DNA of 64,000 nucleotides from Pseudomonas tolaasii NCPPB 2192 (GCF_002813445.1 NZ_PHHD01000001.1:434001-498000), one strand, 5' to 3'; shown: positions 51,458 to 60,093, counted from the stretch's first letter. Notes: generated by a model from the letters alone, not told the origin. Translations and numbers: made by a program.

Positions 51458-51595
51458 AAAAACGGCCTGGGCCGACCAAGCCATGCCGCCCACCACTATC
51501 TCAAAGCAATAACAAAAAAAGCACATGTATCGCCATACGATGACTTCATTTTTTTGATAAAACAGGCCAGTGCACTACGTAGCGATGAACGGTAG
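51425..51595 (+). CDS. Possible small ORF
   Basis: 56 residues (MGNKIDCYRVTKNGLGRPSH and onward). It starts inside the GGGTAACA repeats and has no clear ribosome site. The composition is plausible for a protein, but support is weak. Confidence 0.25.
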   Translation: MGNKIDCYRVTKNGLGRPSHAAHHYLKAITKKAHVSPYDDFIFLIKQASALRSDER

Positions 51596-51635
51596 AGCAC
51601 GGGCAGACAGCGGTTGCGATTGGTAGTCTGTATTC

Positions 51636-51821
51636 GGCCGATTGCGTTGAAAAAGTCGGCTTCGGTTTCCACGGTAGAAAAGTTCGCGCCCGAGATTGAA
51701 ATCTGTGTTTTTGGCAGAAGGTTCACGACTCGAATTTCACATAGCAGCACGCAAAACAGGTGTTTTTACCTATCAGTCTCCGAGCGTTTTGGACAAACCG
51801 ACTTTTTCAACACAATCGGCC
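51636..51821. mobile_element. MITE-like 186-bp element with 24-bp terminal inverted repeats
   Basis: Ends at 51636-51659 and 51798-51821 are inverted repeats with 23 of 24 bases matching (GGCCGATTG at the left tip, CAATCGGCC at the right tip, both with a GTTGAAAAAGTCGG-type core). The 138-bp interior has no gene. No target-site duplication is visible. The tip sequence resembles the CAATCGGCC repeats at 54.5 and 59.5 kb. Confidence 0.6.
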
Positions 51822-51990
51822 ATGAGCGGACGTCCAGATTATGGAAAGGATAATTCTGTACCCCTTTTGTTGCATTGGTGGATACCAGCTCTAGAAGCGG
51901 GTAGAAAACGTTCAGAGCAAAGCACTTGCATCTACTCATGTCTCAAGCGAGGATCCACGTAGGCACATCGCCATCAGCGGAGCATCACCT

Positions 51991-53064
51991 ATGCCTCTTC
52001 AGACACGGAACGTTTTCATCGACACGGAGTTCTTCGTAAAGGCAGGTCTTGAGTTTTCGTCTCGTACAATCGAATCATTCAAAGAAATTTGCAGCGATGG
52101 CGAGCTAAACCACATCACTAGTACGATTGTGGTTCGCGAGGTCGATGGAAAAATTTCCGACCACATTCGTGAAGCGCTGAACGGAGTAAAAGATTTCAGA
52201 CGAAAAGCGAAGATTCTGACTCATTCAACTGACGCGGCGATCAGCGGCCTTTTTGCTCAATTCGACAAAGATGATGTGGAGAGTCATGCATTGAAAGTGT
52301 TCTCAGACTTTCTGGATGAATCAAACACTACCGTACTTGATCTGAGTAAAGTCGATCCCGATGAATTAATCAGGATGTATTTTGAAAGGGAAGCACCTTT
52401 TCAAGAAGGAAAAAAGAAAACAGAATTTCCCGATGCCTTTACTATGCTTGCTCTAAAAGGACATCTTCGCGATCAGGAAGAAATTTACGTCGTTTCAGAA
52501 GATAAGGACCTCATAGCATTCTGCCTAGAAAATCCCAGATTTATAATTATTGAAAGTCTTAGCAAACTGCTCGACCTGTATAACGCACACGACCAAGAAC
52601 GCTCAGACTTTATAAAAAATCTAATAGAGGCCGAGAGGAACACAATCAATCAAGAAATTATAAATCAGGTCGAGTCAGCGGATATCTATAATTCGTCAAG
52701 CTGGGAAGATGCGGAAGTAGAAAGCTTGACTGTTTCAGAGGTGAGCGACTTCGAGCCATCAATAATTCATATTGATGATGAGACCTGCCAGATCTCGTTT
52801 GATATAGAGGTAAAGTATTTAGTTACTGTCACCGGCCCCGACTTTAATAACGGCACCTATGACAGAGAGTCAGGTACGGTCTACACATTTGATGATTCGA
52901 CCAGAGAGGAAGAAGGAAAGCTAGATCTAACCGTCGAGCTAGAACTTTCCTACCAAGTGGACGGTGGCGTTTTTGAGATACAGAATTTAGGAATTTACGT
53001 TACTGGACTAAGTGGCGGGATCGAAGTTTCGGTTGAAGAAAACGGGACAGAAGACTACTACTAA
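51991..53064 (+). CDS. PIN-domain protein (DUF4935-like)
   Basis: Protein of 357 residues. The N-terminal 200 residues look like a PIN nuclease: Asp11 in FIDTEFF, Glu50 in VVREVDG, Asp148 in FPDAF and Asp171/Asp173 in VSEDKDLIAF provide the acidic residues. Spacing fits the DUF4935 type. The C-terminal part (about 230-357) is a separate acidic, beta-rich domain (ISFDIEVKYLVTV and VELELSYQVDGG) that I do not recognise. GGAG lies upstream of the ATG. It is AT-richer than the core. Likely RNA cleavage, possibly in phage defence; the partner may be the AAA gene 170 nt downstream. Confidence 0.75.
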   Translation: MPLQTRNVFIDTEFFVKAGLEFSSRTIESFKEICSDGELNHITSTIVVREVDGKISDHIREALNGVKDFRRKAKILTHSTDAAISGLFAQFDKDDVESHALKVFSDFLDESNTTVLDLSKVDPDELIRMYFEREAPFQEGKKKTEFPDAFTMLALKGHLRDQEEIYVVSEDKDLIAFCLENPRFIIIESLSKLLDLYNAHDQERSDFIKNLIEAERNTINQEIINQVESADIYNSSSWEDAEVESLTVSEVSDFEPSIIHIDDETCQISFDIEVKYLVTVTGPDFNNGTYDRESGTVYTFDDSTREEEGKLDLTVELELSYQVDGGVFEIQNLGIYVTGLSGGIEVSVEENGTEDYY

Positions 53065-53234
53065 ATTCTCAGCGCTGAGGGATTTTGATATTAGTTTCTG
53101 AAGAGTAAATAAATTTTAAACGAGACTAATTAAGTTCGAAGAAATTAGAGTCGAAAAATTATGAACTGGGGATCAGGTCAAGATTTTTTCATATTTTCTG
53201 ATCCCGACTTTAATAACCCAATAATGGAAGCAAT

Positions 53235-54485
53235 ATGAGCAGGAAAGCAATTAACGAGGTCTTTACGCCGCGAGCAAGGGAGCTTAATCCAGCAATGTAC
53301 GTTGCCCGTCCTAGGCTGGAGAAAGACCTTGCGCGGGCGTTGGGCAGGCACAGTCACACCCTGTTATTCGGCGAGAGTGGGAACGGTAAGACGTGGTTGT
53401 TTAAAGTCGCCCTCGCTAAGAACGACTTACCTTACGTGGTGGCGAACTGTGCGAATGCCTCTCGAAACAAGTCTATCACCGAAGAAATATGCGGCGCGAT
53501 CACAGAGCCTGGCACGGCGTCAAAGCTTGGATATAGCGAAGAGAAAGCTGCGGAAGTGAGCGCGGCGTTCCTAAAGGGAGCGCTGAAGCACACTGATAGC
53601 TATACCGTTGCGCAAGAAGATCCACTACTCAAGGCGTTTCGGCTTTTCGCAGATAGTGGCGCTGCCGGGAGAGCGCAGAAGAAAATTATCGTTCTCGATA
53701 ACCTTGAGTCTATCTTTGATACGCCTGAGCGGATGTCTGAGCTAGCTGATCTGATCATTCTGTTAGACGATAGTCGTTACTCTCAGTGCAACATCAATTT
53801 CCTTATCGTTGGGGTTCCTAACGGTGTATTACAGTATTTTCGTGAAACTAAGAACTCGGATTCCGTCGCCAATCGTATATTCGAGATAAGAAAGGTCGAA
53901 GGACTTGACTCGGGGCAAGTCCAAGAAGTAATCAGAAAGGGGTTTGCTCAGCTCGATATTCTCCTCACCGGACCGCAGTACATTGAGGTCGCTGATCATA
54001 TTTGGTCGGTGACATTAGGCATAGCACAACGTGTTCATGAATATTGTGAAGCGCTCGCCCATGAAATAGAGGACAACAATTGGACCTATGACACGAAACT
54101 GCTAGAAAGAGCCGACGAAGAATGGTTGCTCAGCGGGCTCCGATCTTGCTATACAGCCATCGAAGGGCATCTAAATAGCCGTGACACGACCGTTGCTCGT
54201 AGAAACCAAGCGATCTATTGTATAGGCCGGATTTCGAGCCACCAATTCGATGCGAACGACATTGATAAGCGGATCAGGATTGAATTCCCTAGTACTGCTG
54301 TAAAACATATGGGGATAGGTAATATCCTTTCCGATCTCGCCGCTGGTGACAGTCCTCTTTTGATCAGGAACGAGCAGTCAGGAGCTTACACCGTCCGGGA
54401 CCCTATGTACCTGATGTGTATCAAGCTCATGTTAAAAAAAGACCCTAGCAAATCAAAAGTTATTAAGAAGAACTTCGTGAGATAA
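53235..54485 (+). CDS. AAA+ ATPase (Orc1/AAA_16-like)
   Basis: Protein of 416 residues. Walker A is GESGNGKT (about 46-53); Walker B is KKIIVLDNLESI (about 149-160); a sensor-1-like INFLIVGVPNG follows near 195. The N-terminus ARPRLEKDLARAL resembles the start of AAA_16/Orc1-type ATPases. The C-terminal third (about 290-400) could be a winged helix. No nuclease or other effector domain is seen in it, so it probably acts with another protein, most simply the PIN protein upstream. Confidence 0.7.
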   Translation: MSRKAINEVFTPRARELNPAMYVARPRLEKDLARALGRHSHTLLFGESGNGKTWLFKVALAKNDLPYVVANCANASRNKSITEEICGAITEPGTASKLGYSEEKAAEVSAAFLKGALKHTDSYTVAQEDPLLKAFRLFADSGAAGRAQKKIIVLDNLESIFDTPERMSELADLIILLDDSRYSQCNINFLIVGVPNGVLQYFRETKNSDSVANRIFEIRKVEGLDSGQVQEVIRKGFAQLDILLTGPQYIEVADHIWSVTLGIAQRVHEYCEALAHEIEDNNWTYDTKLLERADEEWLLSGLRSCYTAIEGHLNSRDTTVARRNQAIYCIGRISSHQFDANDIDKRIRIEFPSTAVKHMGIGNILSDLAAGDSPLLIRNEQSGAYTVRDPMYLMCIKLMLKKDPSKSKVIKKNFVR

Positions 54486-54506
54486 CTCTTAAAAATCGTG
54501 ATGAAT

Positions 54507-54555
54507 GGCCGATAGCTGCCCTTCGCGAGAGGCCGCAATCGGCCAAAAGCGGACA
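54507..54555. repeat. Dispersed CAATCGGCC-type repeat, copy A
   Basis: GGCCGATAGCTGCCCTTCGC then GCAATCGGCCAAAAGCGGAC: an imperfect inverted pair of the kind scattered through Pseudomonas intergenic and island DNA. Related copies are at 51636-51834 and 59452-59545. Confidence 0.55.
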
Positions 54556-54664
54556 TCGATTACCAGTATTTCGGATGATGCCGCTGTCGGTAAGGGCGAA
54601 ATTTTCTGCGCATGATTAGATATAAGTGCTGGGCGATAAACTTACTAAAAAAGGAGAATTCCAC

Positions 54665-55807
54665 ATGATGAGATTGTTGTTTGCGCTGTTGCTCTCGACC
54701 ATGTTTTCCTCGACGGCATGTGCCCAATCAATATATGTACTGAGCCCGGTCGGGGAAAATGAGACCAGCGATATATTGGGAGGAAATTCGGCGTTGAAGG
54801 CCAGCAACTTCTACGACTTTATGAAAAATAATTGGAAAGTCCCTACGGTAGAGCCCATCAACAAGGATGGCGTCATATCTAACCTAGAGGAACTTATTCC
54901 TTCAGATGTCATCGTTGTGCCAGAGCTAGTAACTGTTCATACGAGCCAGAAGAGGGGGAGCGCTTACGATTATCAACGGCAGCGTACCTCGACCACCAAT
55001 CCGCTGGAGGTAACCGTGAATCCATCGGAGGATTCCGTCTTTATTTATGCTTTCAACAAAGATGGCAAGCTGATTTATCCGCTTGTCCCAATCCCCAGCG
55101 GCGACGGCACAGCTTACACATCCATCTACAGAATTCAGGCCTTCCAGGAGCACTCAAATTTCAAGTCGTTTTTTCAGCCTTTGGTAAGCAATACTGATAT
55201 CGATATCAATGGCACGTACTCTAAAGATCAACCGAATATGAACCCGCCTAACGCCCTTACGTTTCGCGGAAGAATAGCAGGAAAATATTCGCTAACGCTT
55301 GCCGTACAGTTAGATAGCATTTTCATTCCGAACTCTACTCCAGTCAACGTGAAGGCTCTCGCGAGCAAGATTGTGACCAGGACCGTTGAAGTCAATGTCG
55401 TCGACGGGCCGGAAACTATTGATCAACTTCTTTTCAATTCAGCAAAAGATCTAAGCGAGCCAGGGCTGTCGAAGAGCTTCGGCTTTAAAATGAAAGAAAA
55501 CGATATTTTGGAAGTTAGCCTAAGCGGGCGACAGTTCCGAAAAGAGTGGGACGGTAAGGAGTATCGAGACAATGGTTCAATGAATGTCATGCTGAAACAG
55601 GCAAGCTGGAACTACAGCAATACCGAGCAGAAGCCCGAAGCTCCATATGACGCAGATCTAATATTCATCCGAAAGCTTACTGCCGATGGCAGCTCCGTAC
55701 TCATTATGTCCAATAAACTGCCACCGGGTGCGACTGAAGGCGAGGGAAAGATGACCATTGACGCGCACGGCCGTCGATTCAATATCAACGTCCGAGTCGT
55801 GAAGTAG
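54665..55807 (+). CDS. Secreted protein of unknown function
   Basis: Protein of 380 residues. A clear signal peptide (MMRLLFALLLSTMFSSTACA, cleaved before QSIY) with AAGGAG 8 nt before the ATG. The mature part is beta-rich and Asp/Asn/Ser-rich. I recognise no domain; segments such as VNVVDGPETIDQLLFNSAKD and DADLIFIRKLTADGSS give no clue. A periplasmic or surface protein inside a defence-like cargo is unusual. The next gene starts 283 bp later; I see nothing firm in that gap. Confidence 0.65.
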   Translation: MMRLLFALLLSTMFSSTACAQSIYVLSPVGENETSDILGGNSALKASNFYDFMKNNWKVPTVEPINKDGVISNLEELIPSDVIVVPELVTVHTSQKRGSAYDYQRQRTSTTNPLEVTVNPSEDSVFIYAFNKDGKLIYPLVPIPSGDGTAYTSIYRIQAFQEHSNFKSFFQPLVSNTDIDINGTYSKDQPNMNPPNALTFRGRIAGKYSLTLAVQLDSIFIPNSTPVNVKALASKIVTRTVEVNVVDGPETIDQLLFNSAKDLSEPGLSKSFGFKMKENDILEVSLSGRQFRKEWDGKEYRDNGSMNVMLKQASWNYSNTEQKPEAPYDADLIFIRKLTADGSSVLIMSNKLPPGATEGEGKMTIDAHGRRFNINVRVVK

Positions 55808-56090
55808 TTCGAGTACGTGTCTCACCCACTCCAGCTGAACAGCTGAAAGTTATTCATCCAGGGCTACAGAGGATCAGCAAGTAAGATTTCCCGTCCTGTG
55901 TCGCCCACAGGGCAAAATCACGTCGTTTCTTTTTTTGCCTGACTTCGACCCCAGGCTAGCCCGATTGGAGGCGTCTCTGAGCAACCCGAAGTGATCGCTA
56001 ACGGCCATGAACGGCCATTCGGAAGCGCTGAACTTTGAAAGTTTAGGTGCCTGTTGTACTTTGGGGCGGCCACTAAACACGGGTTTCTGA

Positions 56091-56957
56091 ATGATTGTGA
56101 GGACAGATGAATTGCTAAAGTTCGATAAGTCGTGGCGTTTCAAATCCCCGGGGCCAATCCCGCAAGGCGTCGTCCGTGATTTTTATAATCTGATTGAAAA
56201 AATTGCATCGCAGGGGAATGTATGGCAAGTAGTTGAGCAATGCAAAAACGGCTTCGGCGGGACTGGTCGAAGCAGCAGTCCGGACTGGGCGTGGAGTGAT
56301 TTATCTCGGCTCATGGATAGCTCGGCTGAGAATGCGCCTTTGTTTATCGAGGCTTTTTGGAACTGCTGCGTAGATCTCGAACAGTCCGGACTGGGCGTGC
56401 CAGACCTCCAAATTATCAACGCCATCATGGCGGAGCATGATGCGGGCTATGAAATTCAACTGCCTGATTTAATCGCAACGCGCGCTTACACGCCGATCAC
56501 TGTACCGCGTTTGGCACCCTCGCTAGATGAACAGGCCCACGCGCTTATCGACGAATGCCTGGCAGAGTCTGAACGGCTGCTCGATGCAGGTCAGGGCCGG
56601 CGCGCGGTTCAAGAAACTCTTTTCCTTCTGGAGTCGATCACGACAGCCTTTCGGGGTATGGGCGAGGACACAGTGACGATTCAGGGGAAGTATTTCGGGC
56701 CAATCATCAACGAGATGAGAAAACGGGAGCGGGGCAAGGCGCAGGAAAGTATTCTGACCTGGATGACGACATTGCACGGCTACCTTTCATCGCCGACGGG
56801 AGGCGGCGTCCGCCACGGAACCGATCTAAAAGAAGGCATCGCGATTCAGCCTCACGAGGCGCGCCTGTATTGCAACCTTGCTCGCAGCTATCTCACCTTT
56901 TTACTAGAAGAGCACGATCAGCAGGCCAATGGAGCGTCCTCTAGGTGGCCTCAATGA
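56091..56957 (+). CDS. Abi_C-like abortive infection protein
   Basis: Protein of 288 residues. The C-terminal part (about 145-272) matches the pattern of the Abi_C/AbiJ family: a helical region, then GGGVRHG (Arg241-His242), then EARLYCNLARSYLTFLLEE. The His near an Arg in a helical, HEPN-like fold suggests an RNase effector; this is inference. The N-terminal half is unknown. The start lacks a clear ribosome site. It is 141 nt upstream of the nuclease-STAND gene on the same strand. Confidence 0.6.
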   Translation: MIVRTDELLKFDKSWRFKSPGPIPQGVVRDFYNLIEKIASQGNVWQVVEQCKNGFGGTGRSSSPDWAWSDLSRLMDSSAENAPLFIEAFWNCCVDLEQSGLGVPDLQIINAIMAEHDAGYEIQLPDLIATRAYTPITVPRLAPSLDEQAHALIDECLAESERLLDAGQGRRAVQETLFLLESITTAFRGMGEDTVTIQGKYFGPIINEMRKRERGKAQESILTWMTTLHGYLSSPTGGGVRHGTDLKEGIAIQPHEARLYCNLARSYLTFLLEEHDQQANGASSRWPQ

Positions 56958-57098
56958 TGGCTTTCAAATGGCTCACCAGCCCAAGGAAGCACGCATCATT
57001 GCGGCTATCACTGCGATGGCTCATTTGCAGCTTCCAACAACTACAATCTCATGCTGAGCGGTTCATTGGCATGTGGTGCATTTCTGAGCGAGGCTTTT

Positions 57099-59363
57099 GT
57101 GAGCGATTACGATTTTTCGCGGCTAAACGATAAAGAGTTCGAAGTCTTTTGCGCTGACCTGCTAAGCGCAAGGGAAGGGGTTAGATTCGAAAGATTCAAG
57201 CCCGGACGTGACGCGGGAGTGGATGGGCGCTTTTTTAGGTCCGAGGGGGATGAGTGGATTCTCCAGTGTAAGCATTGGATTTCGACGCCGTTAGAAAAGC
57301 TCGTTAAATCTATTGCAGATTCTGAAAGCCTTAAAGTTCAGAAATTATCGCCAAGTCGATATATCTTAGCCTTGTCTCACTCGCTCTCATTGAATGATAA
57401 GAAAATTTTGATGCAGAAGCTTTCACCTTTTGTTTTGTCTCCGGCGGATATACTGGGTCGACAGGATTTGAGTGATATGCTCGCGAAATATCCAGATGTT
57501 GAAAGACGACACTATAAGCTCTGGATTGCTAGCTCAAATGTTCTTGCGTATATGCTTAATAAGCCCATACATGATAGGAGCCAGTTTGAGCTTGGCGAGA
57601 TAATTGAGGCCTCTAAGCTGTATGTAGCCACAGCAAATCATAATCAAGCGATTGATAAACTGGAATCTACGAGTGTTGTTATCATCACTGGTCCAGCTGG
57701 CATTGGCAAGACAACATTGGCTGGACAGCTAATTTTACAGTACGTCGCGGACGGCTTTGAGCTCTCGGTTATTTCTGACGACATTAAAGAGGCCGAGAGC
57801 ATATTTGACCCTGACTCAAAGCAAATTTTCTATTTTGATGACTTTTTGGGTCGCAATTACTTAGAAGCGCTTTCTGGCCATGAGGGCGCCAAAATTGTAG
57901 GTTTTATTAGGCGTATAGTCAAAAACCCCAAAAAGCGATTCGTATTGACATCTCGAACTACTATTCTCAATCAGGGGCGAATCTTAAACGATGTTTTCCA
58001 TAACTCAAATATAAATAGAAATGAGTTTGAGATTACCCTTGAATCCTTGGAAAAGATTGATAAGGCTAGAATTCTTTACAATCATATCTGGCATTCTGAA
58101 ATAGATGCTGAGTACGTGGAGCACTTGTACTCGCATAAACGTTATCGAATTATTATTGATCATAGAAATTTTAATCCTCGGCTAATCCGATTTATTACCG
58201 ATGCCCAGCGATTGGAGGATGTCACATCTGAGTCTTACTGGGCTCATACAACTGGTTTGCTAGATGATCCGTCTCAGGTCTGGGATCATCCATTTCAAGC
58301 GCAACTAGATGACTGTGGTCGTGCCTTGGTTTTGCTGGTCGCTATGAACGGGCGCGTGATTACTGAGCCTGAGCTTTCAGAGGCATTTGCGCGATATCTA
58401 GAGAGTCCAGGAGCCGCCAGTCTTACTGGGAAAAAAGATTTTATAATAAACCTCCGCCACCTATCTGGTTCGATGCTAACGAGATTAATATTAGGCGAAA
58501 ATCAGCCTTTTGTTCGGTTGTTCAACCCGTCTTTAGGTGACTTTATATTCAACAGATATGCCAGTAACCCCCCTGTTTTGCGGCAGTGTTTTGGTAGCCT
58601 GAAGACACAATCTTCATTGAAGACGCTGAAGGATATGCATGATAATAAAATAATCAGCACCGGCGTGGCGACCGAAGTGACAGGTCATGTTTTTTCATCC
58701 GTTTTAGATATTAATTTCCTTGGATCTACCGCCGAATTTGTAGCTCAATTATGCATTGCAAGGTCTGAGCTTGGCAATAAATTTAGCTTATCTGACCAAG
58801 GTCTCTTAAAAGCTATTAGTTTTATTGGCGGAGAGAAGTGCTGCCGATCCTTCCTGGCATCGGCACGAGTACTGTTATGGGCGCTGCGCAGTGGGAATGT
58901 TGATAAAATGACTGTGGAAGCATTCTTGGATGAAGCCTTCGACAATGACCCAAATCATGACGAATTACTAATATTAAGTCAGCTTGTCGCATGCTTTGAA
59001 GTTGTAGAGCATCAATCGCTTTATGATTCATATGATCAAGTCGTCACGGATTATCTAATCGCGTCAGTTGAAGATGAGTTCCCAGATGCAGAAGTGTTTT
59101 CTGATGGTGGCTCGCAAACAGCAGCGCGCAGAAAATTTATTGAGCTAATGGATGAAAAGGCTGCCGAGTTGGGTGCTAATAACTCATCAGGCGTTGCTGA
59201 TAGTGTTGTGGATTTGGTTGATGTGGATAAGTTCTATGATAAATATTTTAATGAGCCAGAGCATGAGCCAGATTATGAGTCTTATAGAGATCAACGCACG
59301 AATTGGTCCGAGCGAACATTCAGTGCTATCGATCCAATTGACGATTTGTTTTCGCGAGATTAA
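57099..59363 (+). CDS. PDDEXK nuclease / STAND NTPase fusion (Avs-like)
   Basis: Protein of 754 residues from the GTG at 57099, preferred over the ATG at 57051 because GAGG is 5 nt before it and the protein then begins with the family-like MSDYDFSRLNDKEFE. Residues about 1-130 form a Mrr/PDDEXK domain: Asp42 in GRDAGVDG, then Gln56 and Lys58 in WILQCKHW. The NTPase has Walker A GPAGIGKT (about 198-205) and an unusual Walker B FYFDDFLG (about 244-251), the signature of the nSTAND3 group. A long helical C-terminal region (about 380-754) would be the sensor. Avs-like proteins sense phage proteins and degrade DNA. Confidence 0.82.
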   Translation: MSDYDFSRLNDKEFEVFCADLLSAREGVRFERFKPGRDAGVDGRFFRSEGDEWILQCKHWISTPLEKLVKSIADSESLKVQKLSPSRYILALSHSLSLNDKKILMQKLSPFVLSPADILGRQDLSDMLAKYPDVERRHYKLWIASSNVLAYMLNKPIHDRSQFELGEIIEASKLYVATANHNQAIDKLESTSVVIITGPAGIGKTTLAGQLILQYVADGFELSVISDDIKEAESIFDPDSKQIFYFDDFLGRNYLEALSGHEGAKIVGFIRRIVKNPKKRFVLTSRTTILNQGRILNDVFHNSNINRNEFEITLESLEKIDKARILYNHIWHSEIDAEYVEHLYSHKRYRIIIDHRNFNPRLIRFITDAQRLEDVTSESYWAHTTGLLDDPSQVWDHPFQAQLDDCGRALVLLVAMNGRVITEPELSEAFARYLESPGAASLTGKKDFIINLRHLSGSMLTRLILGENQPFVRLFNPSLGDFIFNRYASNPPVLRQCFGSLKTQSSLKTLKDMHDNKIISTGVATEVTGHVFSSVLDINFLGSTAEFVAQLCIARSELGNKFSLSDQGLLKAISFIGGEKCCRSFLASARVLLWALRSGNVDKMTVEAFLDEAFDNDPNHDELLILSQLVACFEVVEHQSLYDSYDQVVTDYLIASVEDEFPDAEVFSDGGSQTAARRKFIELMDEKAAELGANNSSGVADSVVDLVDVDKFYDKYFNEPEHEPDYESYRDQRTNWSERTFSAIDPIDDLFSRD

Positions 59364-59835
59364 ACCATTTATCCTGAATTAATATTGCGGATGGATAATA
59401 TAATGGATTTGATTCGACCTAAGATTCTAGGCACTTTCAAGGTTTAAATTTGGCCGACTTCTGTCTGTCACGAATGGCAGCAATTGGCCGAAAGCAGCCT
59501 TTAGCGACCGGCTGCTATTGGCCGGAGGCAGCCCTTTCGCTCTGACTGACGCACCCCATTAATGTTTGCCCCCCCAATAAATGAAAACTGCCAGTCAGCG
59601 CGAACGCAAATGACCGTTTAAGTCGGATGCGTGTCCCTGGGAAGATGACGACGCAACGAGGTAGTCAAGTCGGATGCACACCTTCTCATATCGGTTCAAC
59701 TGCTCAACGAGGAGTCCAACCGCTAGCGTAACGAGTAGTAATCCAGTTGTAGAAATGTGATTTGAGGTTATGACCCTGCGAATAATCCATAGCTAGTCAT
59801 TTTTGCTGCCGGAAGCTTCACAGGCGCGGGCAGCA
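59364..59835. repeat. Gene-free region with dispersed repeats
   Basis: About 470 bp after the STAND gene. At 59452-59545 lie several GGCCGA/TCGGCC-type segments (GCAATTGGCCGAAAGCAGCC and GACCGGCTGCTATTGGCCGG), related to the copies at 51.8 and 54.5 kb. Two short copies of AGTCGGATGC lie at about 59621 and 59668. No gene seen. Confidence 0.5.
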
Positions 59836-59855
59836 TGTATGCCAACGTGTATGCC
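59836..59855. repeat. Arm-type repeats of integrase 1 (right end)
   Basis: TGTATGCC at 59836 and 59848, 12 bp apart, the same sequence and spacing as beside integrase 1 16.6 kb away. They mark the right arm of element 1. Confidence 0.75.
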
Positions 59856-59907
59856 TTGAGTCCTTTAAGCAGACAAACCCCAATGATTACTTGAACATTA
59901 CAACCAA

Positions 59908-59930
59908 GTTCAAACGGCCCCGGCCCACCA
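59908..59930. other. Attachment-site copy of the ssrA 3' end
   Basis: GTTCAAACGGCCCCGGCCCA then CCA aligns with the ssrA 3' end (43131-43154): GTTCAAA, CCCCGGC and CCACCA are shared, with three mismatches together and one missing base. It cannot form the tRNA T-arm. Best read as the junction att between element 1 and element 2. Confidence 0.6.
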
Positions 59931-59941
59931 AACAATCATCT

Positions 59942-59967
59942 AAAGACGTCCACGGACGTCTTTTTTT
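59942..59967 (+). terminator. Terminator at the start of element 2
   Basis: AAAGACGTCC / GGACGTCTTT with a 2-nt spacer, then T7. Its place just after the att copy mirrors the ssrA terminator brought by element 1. Confidence 0.8.
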
Positions 59968-60043
59968 GTGCCTGAAACCCAGCAAAATCAAGGCTTTTGG
60001 GTCTACCGGCGTCCATTGACGTCCGGCACAATCCACGACATCG

Positions 60044-60093
60044 GGTATTCCAGATGGTATTCCAAGCCCTTCAGTGGTAATTTTTGGAATACC
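60044..60093. repeat. Arm-type repeats of integrase 3
   Basis: GGTATTCCA at 60044 and 60056 (12 bp apart) and an inverted copy TGGAATACC at 60085, next to the integrase start. The layout is the same as at integrase 1 (pair, 12 bp, inverted copy) with a different sequence. Confidence 0.7.

Larger units (their letters stand above)
50920..51990. other. 1.07-kb region, mostly without genes
   Basis: Between the coiled-coil gene and the PIN gene. It contains the GGGTAACA repeats (51265-51457), a possible 56-residue ORF and a 186-bp inverted-repeat element. An open frame at 50955-51320 has no ribosome site and biased, low-complexity composition, so I do not call it. This is the junction between the replication half and the cargo half of element 1. 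Confidence 0.6.
43155..59930 (+). mobile_element. Element 1: P4-satellite-like integrative element with defence cargo
   Basis: Left end: 3' end of ssrA. Right end: an imperfect copy of that end at 59908-59930. Both ends carry two TGTATGCC repeats spaced 12 bp (43269 and 43281; 59836 and 59848), matching integrase arm sites. Inside, in order: integrase, unknown gene, AlpA, structured leader, small ORFs, primase zinc finger, RepA-like ATPase, second integrase, then an AT-richer cargo of PIN, AAA, secreted, Abi_C-like and nuclease-STAND genes. No capsid, packaging or tail genes are seen, so it is not a full phage. Confidence 0.8.

Noticed and set aside
59908..59930. A second tRNA or tmRNA 3' end gene
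   Set aside because: The segment cannot form the T-arm and no acceptor or anticodon arm precedes it; it is only an att-like remnant.
43155..59930. A complete prophage
   Set aside because: There are no capsid, portal, terminase or tail genes; the gene content fits a satellite or small integrative element.
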